Shown here in pieces: positions 4,915-8,706 of a DNA stretch of 8,706 bases. The notes under the pieces are model-generated. The model was not told the DNA's origin, searched no databases, and saw only the letters and a list, made by a program, of their open reading frames with translations. A program made the position numbers and the translations under genes. The stretch's first letter is position 1. Each line of letters opens with the position of its first letter. The stretch spans positions 1 through 8,706 of the forward strand of contig VBMR01000022.1 of the NCBI GenBank assembly GCA_005878325.1. Reading direction: 5' to 3'. The stretch comes from Methanobacteriota archaeon (GTDB taxonomy: Archaea > Thermoplasmatota > Thermoplasmata > RBG-16-68-12).

Positions 4915-5793
4915 TTACTGCCGGTCCGTGTCCGTCTTCAGATCGACGCTCGAGAAGCCACGGCCGCCCGTCCCGACGATCGCGATGACGCTGCCCGCGC
5001 CCTTCGTGAACGTCCCGTCCGCGTCTGCGATGCATTCCGGGAAGTAGAACCCGCTGCTCCGGGGCGCACACCGCAACTGCTTCGTCCGCTGGTACGAGTG
5101 CTGGTCCCCGTGGAGGATCAGGTCCACCTTCTTGAGGAGCAGGGCATCGAAGATGTCCTGGGTCAGGGGGCACGTCGTGCCGACGAGGCCGATGCACGGC
5201 CGGTGGGCCGACACGATGACCCAGCGGATCCCGGCGGCGCGTGCGCTGTCGATCGCCTTGACCGTCCACTGGTAATGCGTGTCGTTGATGGCGTACCGCC
5301 ACCGGGCCTCCGGGAGGTACATCATGTCCGGGGAAATCTGGATGAACCGGGCCAAGGACGCGCCCGCCGGGACGTCGAAATAGAACTCCTTTCCGTATTG
5401 GCCCGTGCTGCCCATCCTGTCCGGCAGGCACGCGGTGAAGTTGCCGATCCGCACCGGATCGTTGTCCTCATGGTCCGCGCCAAGGAGTTCGAAGGGGAAT
5501 GAAGAACCCACGTAGGACTTCACGTACCCGCACCACGCGGCCTCGGTCCCGGCGACCGTGCTGTAGCTGAGGTCTCCGACCGCAAGGAAGAACGACAGGT
5601 TTGCTTTGTCCTTCTGGAGGGCCTGAAGGAGAACCTTTGACTGCGCCCCCGTCTCGTTCCATCCGATGTCCCCGGCGGCGGCGAACGTGAAGGTCGCGTC
5701 CGCCGCATTCACCTGCAGGTATGCCGGGAGGGCGAGGCTCGTCGCGAATACAAGCCCGAAGACACTCAAGGCAATCGCTGTCGCTCTCTTCAT
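4915..5793 (-). CDS. Secreted purple-acid-phosphatase-like metallophosphoesterase with altered ligands and short C-terminus
   Basis: Residues 1-30 form a signal peptide (MKR, then a hydrophobic core AIALSVFGLVFATSLAL). The mature part carries calcineurin-like motifs AAGDIGW (D42), VGDLSYS (D74, Y77), GADHEDND (105-112), VSAHRPC (H197) and LHGDQHSYQRTKQL (H232). Secreted homologues usually have G-N-H-E at the third motif and G-H-x-H at the last; here Asn is replaced by D107 and the first His by D230, both metal-ligand positions. Six cysteines (88, 122, 200, 208, 242, 254) could form disulfides. The frame ends soon after IVGTGGRGF, where homologues, as I recall them, continue with a further beta-rich stretch; neither other frame continues the homology before the next gene. 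I chose ATG 5793 over GTG 5802 because of the ribosome binding site at 5802-5812. The substrate is unknown; activity may be reduced or altered. Confidence 0.87.
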   Translation of the reverse strand: MKRATAIALSVFGLVFATSLALPAYLQVNAADATFTFAAAGDIGWNETGAQSKVLLQALQKDKANLSFFLAVGDLSYSTVAGTEAAWCGYVKSYVGSSFPFELLGADHEDNDPVRIGNFTACLPDRMGSTGQYGKEFYFDVPAGASLARFIQISPDMMYLPEARWRYAINDTHYQWTVKAIDSARAAGIRWVIVSAHRPCIGLVGTTCPLTQDIFDALLLKKVDLILHGDQHSYQRTKQLRCAPRSSGFYFPECIADADGTFTKGAGSVIAIVGTGGRGFSSVDLKTDTDRQ

Positions 5794-5801
5794 CGGTGGC
5801 A

Positions 5802-5812
5802 CCCTCCCCTCC
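5802..5812 (-). promoter_or_regulatory. Ribosome binding site that decides the start at 5793
   Basis: The minus strand reads GGAGGGGAGGG, with two overlapping GGAGG cores. The nearer core ends nine bases before ATG 5793, a good spacing; it overlaps GTG 5802, which therefore cannot use it. The farther core (5808-5812) is paired in the hairpin at 5808-5831. Confidence 0.6.
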
Positions 5813-5831
5813 GAGGGAATCGTCCCGGAGG
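5808..5831 (-). promoter_or_regulatory. Stem-loop next to the phosphatase ribosome binding site
   Basis: On the minus strand the arms CCTCCG and CGGAGG pair, with further GGA/TCC pairing inside. The 3' arm includes the upstream GGAGG core. A second hairpin with arms GCGGCC and GGCCGC and a three-base loop lies at 5853-5867, suggesting a structured leader. Confidence 0.35.
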
Positions 5832-6003
5832 CTCGAGCTGTGCGTCGGGCCCGCGGCCAACGGCCGCACCGAGGACACCTCTCGCGCTCCTCAGGAACCC
5901 ACTCTCGCAGCGTTACAGAATCGAAGTCCGCAACGATTCGGTAGCCACTCTTGCCGTGTAAGGAGGGAACGTCTCATAAGGGTGTATGAAGCGGGTCAAG
6001 CGG

Positions 6004-6026
6004 TATCGATTTCGATAACACGTTAT
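6004..6026. repeat. Two adjoining AT-rich palindromes, candidate regulatory site
   Basis: TATCGA, two bases, TCGATA (6004-6017) is a perfect palindrome. It overlaps a second one, ATAAC, two bases, GTTAT (6015-6026). They form the most AT-rich spot in the gene-free stretch, about 210 bases upstream of the phosphatase start and about 185 bases downstream of the tRNA 3' end. No gene starts at a promoter distance from them. Confidence 0.35.
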
Positions 6027-6198
6027 GTTGGTTCTCGGGCCTCTTCATGGTCCTGCGCTTCGCGGAATGCGATCCATCGTCCGCCGGGCTGTCCCCGACG
6101 TCGAAAGACTCGTTTGTCACGAGACCGAAGATGGAGACGAGGCTTGCGACCCGTGGCCGGCGGTGACAGAGGGAGCGAAGGAAGTCCTCCGCCCGGCG

Positions 6199-6204
6199 GA
6201 AAAG
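6199..6204 (-). terminator. T-rich terminator of tRNA-Ala
   Basis: The minus strand reads CTTTTC, with the four T at 6203-6200, seven bases past the discriminator base of the tRNA. A short T-run right after the gene is the usual archaeal tRNA terminator. Confidence 0.4.
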
Positions 6205-6210
6205 ATGCGA

Positions 6211-6282
6211 TGGACCGGCTGGGATTTGAACCCAGGGCTTCCTGCTTGCAAAGCAGGCGATCTTCCGCTGATCTACCGGCCC
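6211..6282 (-). tRNA. tRNA-Ala (anticodon UGC)
   Basis: The 72-base minus-strand sequence folds into a full cloverleaf. The acceptor stem pairs GGGCCGG with CCGGTCC. The D stem is GATC/GATC, the anticodon stem CCTGC/GCAGG with loop TTTGCAA, the variable loop has five bases, and the T arm is CTGGG/CCCAG with loop TTCAAAT. The anticodon TGC (6250-6248) reads alanine codons. The acceptor stem has the G3-U70 pair and discriminator A73, both identity marks for alanyl-tRNA synthetase, which confirms the assignment independently. There is no intron, and CCA is not encoded (the bases after A73 are TCG), so CCA must be added by the tRNA nucleotidyltransferase. Confidence 0.97.
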
Positions 6283-6360
6283 GTCCCGCGTCCTCAGGGA
6301 GGTCGTCCGGATGAAACTTTCCGCCGGAGGTGTCCTTGTCGTCTTGAACCTGCTCGGCAC

Positions 6361-6420
6361 CTCGGGCGTCCTCGCCCACGCCGATTAATATTCACCTGCA
6401 AAAATATTCCCGAGGGCGAG
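6361..6420 (+). promoter_or_regulatory. AT-rich promoter region with twin AATATT, framed by inverted repeats
   Basis: AATATT occurs at 6387-6392 and 6403-6408, sixteen bases apart. The second copy sits in an A-rich TATA-like run (AAAAATATT); at the usual spacing transcription would start near 6430-6433, giving the surface-protein mRNA a leader of about 60 bases. The core is framed by inverted repeats CTCGGG (6361-6366) / CCCGAG (6410-6415) and CTCGCCC (6371-6377) / GGGCGAG (6414-6420). On the minus strand the same AT-rich core could also serve the tRNA, with an unusually long leader. Confidence 0.5.
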
Positions 6421-6490
6421 AATCGTTTTGGATAAGGGACAGAAGGCTGATGTACTCCCGCGACGCTTCTCAACACGAAAGGGTTGCGGC

Positions 6491-8278
6491 ATGGTCCGGA
6501 GAGGGGCAGCCATTGCGCTCGCCGTCTTCCTGATTCTCCTGGGTGTGACGCTCCTCCCTCCCGCCGTCCGGTTTCTGTCTCCCGCTATCGTGGCCACAGG
6601 AGGCGACGGCCATGGCCCTCCGGCATCGGACATCCAGCCGCTCGGTGAGTTCACCGCGACCCAGGTCGTGGAGATCCAGTACACGACGTACCTGCACGGA
6701 CGCCACGGCGGTGGCGGCAACCAGGACGATGGATTCGATGGCGTGGATGCGGAGGGGCTCGGCATCTCGGCGCTCGGAATGGTTCCCGAAGGGGTCGGCG
6801 CCCTCGCGGTCGATTGCGGTACCGCGAAGGATTGGACGGAGCTCTTCTACCGCACGACATCGGGGGGCGCGTGGGCCCTCTATGCGCCGCCGTGGAACCC
6901 GTGCGGCCACTGGATTGGGACGAAGGTCCCCGGTTCCGATCACGTCGTCAATGGCACGATCCCCTTCGATTCCCTCTTCACGGGGGGCGAAGGACCGTAC
7001 CAATTCGCGACGGTCGCGGTCCACCACATCAACGAGCGGGAGCCGCTGCCGGATTCGGAGAAGGCCCGCACGGTCGTCGACTATCACGCGCCCGCCCTGT
7101 CCCTCGCGAGCCCTGTGGCCGACGCGTGGACGAACCAGGACCTCCTTCGATGGGCCGCTAAGGATGCGATCTCCGGGATCGCGGCCGTGACCCTGAGCCT
7201 CGACGGTTCGGTGCCGATGGACCTTCCCAGCGCGTCCGGCGAACAGGTCCTGGGGGTCGCGGAAGGGACCCATGCGATCCTCGTCGCCGCCACGGACCGC
7301 GCCGGGAACCGGGCGGAGGTCCCCGTGACGTTCCACTTTGATCCGACCGCCCCGACCCTGTCGATCACGTCCCCCGGCCCCGAGGCATACAATCGGACGA
7401 CGGACGTGAATGTGACCTGGACCCTGCGGTCCGACGGCGCGCCTCTGACGACCCTCCGCCTCTCCGTCGATTCGGAGCCGCCCGTGGACCTCGCGACGGG
7501 TGCGACGTCGTACCTCCTGGCCGGCCTCGCGGAGCGCGGGCACGTGGTGAGCCTCCTCGCGATCGACGCCGCGGGGAACCTCGCGACGGACACGCGCTCC
7601 TTCGGCGTGGACGTGTCCCCGCCCACGGTGGCGGTCGTCGAGCCGAGCCGGCCGTTCGTGAACAGCCGGGACCTCCATCTCTACTGGATCGGATCCGATC
7701 CGGTCTCCGGGATCGACCACTTCGAACTGTCCCTAGACGGCACGATGGCCGTGTCGATCCCGGATGCCTCCGGCTTCGAGTTCCCGGCGATTTCGGAAGG
7801 CGCCCACTCGGTCCTCCTCCGGGCCTACGACCGCGCGGGGAATGTGGCGGAGACGAGCGTCTCCGTGACGATCGACCGCACGCCTCCTACGGTCTCAGTG
7901 GCGGAGCCCGTCAACGGCGAGACGGTGTACGGCCCCGTCGAAGTCGCCTGGACCGTCGACGACGATCGTTCCGGGATCGACTCGAACGAGACCTCCTTCG
8001 TCTACGACGAGATCGGGCCGGCCCCGGCTCGAGGGACGACGAAGGCGGTCGTGAGGCCGACGACGGCCGGTCCGCACTTTGCCCTCGTGCGGGTCTCGGA
8101 CCGCGCCGGCAATCCCGCGGAGGCGGGCGTGTCCTTCACCTACGGGGGACCGAATCCGCCGGTTCTGCTCGGCGTCTCCGCGCTGGACTTCGGGATCCTG
8201 ATGTTCGTCCTGGCGGCCATCGTCCTCGGCGCCGCGTATGTCGCGGTGCGCCGACGTCGTCGCATGCGGACCTCCTAG
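6491..8278 (+). CDS. Membrane-anchored surface protein of Ig-like repeats, 595 residues
   Basis: A Sec-type signal or anchor (residues 4-23, AIALAVFLILLGVTLLPP) leads into an extracellular part. Residues 50-195 look like a divergent first Ig-like domain, with a Gly/His/Asp-rich insert (HGRHGGGGNQDDGFDGVD, 69-86) and two cysteines (109, 138). Four clear Ig-like repeats of about 88 residues follow, at about 199-285, 286-375, 376-462 and 463-551. They show the recurring pattern P-x-x-x-x-x-P at the start, a central D-x-x-S-G-I or related turn, and D-R-A-G-N-x-A-E near the end (267, 357 as DAAGN, 445, 536). A single helix (565-586) and RRRRRM close the protein, placing the C-terminus in the cytosol. 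Adhesion or S-layer-associated roles are typical of such proteins; the ligand is unknown. ATG 6491 is preferred over TTG 6428 because it sits directly before the signal segment. Confidence 0.88.
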   Translation: MVRRGAAIALAVFLILLGVTLLPPAVRFLSPAIVATGGDGHGPPASDIQPLGEFTATQVVEIQYTTYLHGRHGGGGNQDDGFDGVDAEGLGISALGMVPEGVGALAVDCGTAKDWTELFYRTTSGGAWALYAPPWNPCGHWIGTKVPGSDHVVNGTIPFDSLFTGGEGPYQFATVAVHHINEREPLPDSEKARTVVDYHAPALSLASPVADAWTNQDLLRWAAKDAISGIAAVTLSLDGSVPMDLPSASGEQVLGVAEGTHAILVAATDRAGNRAEVPVTFHFDPTAPTLSITSPGPEAYNRTTDVNVTWTLRSDGAPLTTLRLSVDSEPPVDLATGATSYLLAGLAERGHVVSLLAIDAAGNLATDTRSFGVDVSPPTVAVVEPSRPFVNSRDLHLYWIGSDPVSGIDHFELSLDGTMAVSIPDASGFEFPAISEGAHSVLLRAYDRAGNVAETSVSVTIDRTPPTVSVAEPVNGETVYGPVEVAWTVDDDRSGIDSNETSFVYDEIGPAPARGTTKAVVRPTTAGPHFALVRVSDRAGNPAEAGVSFTYGGPNPPVLLGVSALDFGILMFVLAAIVLGAAYVAVRRRRRMRTS

Positions 8279-8330
8279 GACCGGCGGTTCGTCCGTTCGA
8301 CAATCCTCCAGGATCGGAGCGGCTGAAGCC

Positions 8331-8336
8331 TTATCT
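8331..8336 (+). promoter_or_regulatory. TATA-like box for the gene at 8359
   Basis: TTATCT is centred 26 bases upstream of the GTG at 8359, consistent with a leaderless start there. Confidence 0.45.
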
Positions 8337-8358
8337 GGCGTGCCTGGATGGCGGGATC

Positions 8359-8706
8359 GTGGAATCTTCCGTCGAACGGGGCGTCCGGGTCTTCGTGGGC
8401 CTCAGCTTGGTCCTCGGTGCGTTCGTCCTCCTCGCGGGCGCCATCCAATATGGCCCGTTCCGAACCGCGCCGTCGTGGGTCTCCCCCGCGGCCGGCCTCC
8501 TCGCGGTCGCCCTCGCCATCTTCACGGCCTTCGAGGAGCGAGGGCCCCGGTCCCCGATCGCGCCGGCCTCGGCCTGGATCGCCGCGGTCCTCGGGGCGAT
8601 GGCCTGGGCCCACGGGGACGAAGCGGGCCACGCGTTCCTGGCGGGCTTCGCCCCGGCTGTCGCCTTGGCCGCCGGGGTCGGGATCTTGCGGCGCCACCTG
8701 TGGGCG
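8359..8706 (+). CDS. Polytopic membrane protein, N-terminal part (runs off the window)
   Basis: From GTG 8359 the frame stays open for 116 codons to the window end. The translation begins with the short polar stretch ESSVERGVR and then alternates hydrophobic segments with short loops: about residues 11-29 (VFVGLSLVLGAFVLLAGAI), 42-58 (PAAGLLAVALAIFTAF), 68-82 (ASAWIAAVLGAMAWA) and 93-110 (LAGFAPAVALAAGVGIL), so at least four helices are expected. The loop after helix two has EERGPRSP. The start rests on the TATA-like box at 8331-8336; no Shine-Dalgarno sequence is seen. It follows the surface-protein gene by 80 bases on the same strand but seems to have its own promoter. I do not recognise the family. 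Confidence 0.65.
   Translation, partial: MESSVERGVRVFVGLSLVLGAFVLLAGAIQYGPFRTAPSWVSPAAGLLAVALAIFTAFEERGPRSPIAPASAWIAAVLGAMAWAHGDEAGHAFLAGFAPAVALAAGVGILRRHLWA

Larger units (their letters stand above)
5794..6210. other. Gene-free stretch with inverted repeats between the phosphatase gene and tRNA-Ala
   Basis: I see no convincing gene in these 417 bases. Open frames that cross them also run through the tRNA or lack protein-like composition. The stretch holds the leader and ribosome binding site of the phosphatase gene, hairpins at 5808-5831 and 5853-5867, an inverted repeat GAATCG/CGATTC at 5918-5939, and the AT-rich palindromes at 6004-6026. TTATGAG on the minus strand near 5977-5983 could be a promoter for the phosphatase gene with a leader of about 160 bases, but this is weak. 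Confidence 0.5.

Noticed and set aside
378..5793. A defence or toxin-antitoxin system built from the small membrane and zinc-ribbon proteins
   Set aside because: No nuclease, transposase, kinase or known toxin motif is present; the small genes mostly have separate promoters and orientations.
6211..6282. tRNA-Ala as an integration site for a mobile element
   Set aside because: I found no direct repeat of the tRNA 3' end elsewhere in the window, no integrase gene and no change in gene style next to it.
5721..6435. Plus- and minus-strand frames crossing 5974-6435
   Set aside because: They run through the tRNA-Ala gene, have no promoter or ribosome binding site at the right distance, and look random.
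6470..7720. A 416-residue minus-strand frame opposite the surface protein
   Set aside because: Antisense shadow of a gene with a signal peptide, repeats and a membrane anchor; Arg/Asp/His/Val-rich without domains.

Overview
The window is a GC-rich (roughly two-thirds G+C) stretch that reads as archaeal, most probably a member of Thermoplasmatota from an environmental genome. The evidence is a set of TATA-like boxes about 26-28 bases upstream of start codons with no leader between them (leaderless genes), a tRNA gene with no encoded CCA, an archaeal-type SbcD/Mre11-related phosphoesterase, and a cell-surface protein of Ig-like repeats ending in one membrane anchor and an arginine tail. The lineage is an inference from style; no rRNA or ribosomal protein is present to fix it.

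Layout. Positions 1-318 (minus) hold the N-terminal third or less of formate-tetrahydrofolate ligase, cut by the window edge. A 56-residue two-helix membrane protein (378-548, plus) diverges from it. A cytosolic metallophosphoesterase (581-1312, minus) and a small two-helix membrane protein (1410-1751, plus, GTG start) diverge from each other with facing TATA boxes. Then come three small proteins: a CxxC-x17-CxxC zinc-ribbon protein (1834-2019, minus), an 80-residue protein of unknown function (2153-2395, minus) and a DUF6487-like zinc ribbon (2516-2719, plus). A 22-bp palindrome lies over the promoter of the 80-residue gene. A second, YfcE/COG0639-like metallophosphoesterase follows (2756-3433, plus).

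From 3454 to 5793 three minus-strand genes lie in a row: an eight-helix membrane protein, a smaller three-helix membrane protein, and upstream of both a secreted purple-acid-phosphatase-like protein that has two altered metal-ligand positions and a short C-terminus. About 420 bases without a gene (5794-6210) follow, holding several inverted repeats, and then a tRNA-Ala(UGC) gene on the minus strand. The right end has a 595-residue membrane-anchored surface protein of Ig-like repeats (6491-8278, plus) and the start of a polytopic membrane protein (8359-8706, plus).

The genes do not form an evident pathway. The window looks like ordinary chromosomal housekeeping and cell-envelope genes, mostly single-gene transcription units. 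Three metallophosphoesterases of three different subfamilies within 5.2 kb is the main functional coincidence. I saw no clear mobile element, CRISPR array, defence cassette or integrated element. The most useful points for a second look are small: a stem-loop at the predicted 5' end of the CxxC-protein mRNA, the palindromic operator candidate at 2410-2431, the unusual phosphatase active site, and GTG starts set by leaderless promoters.
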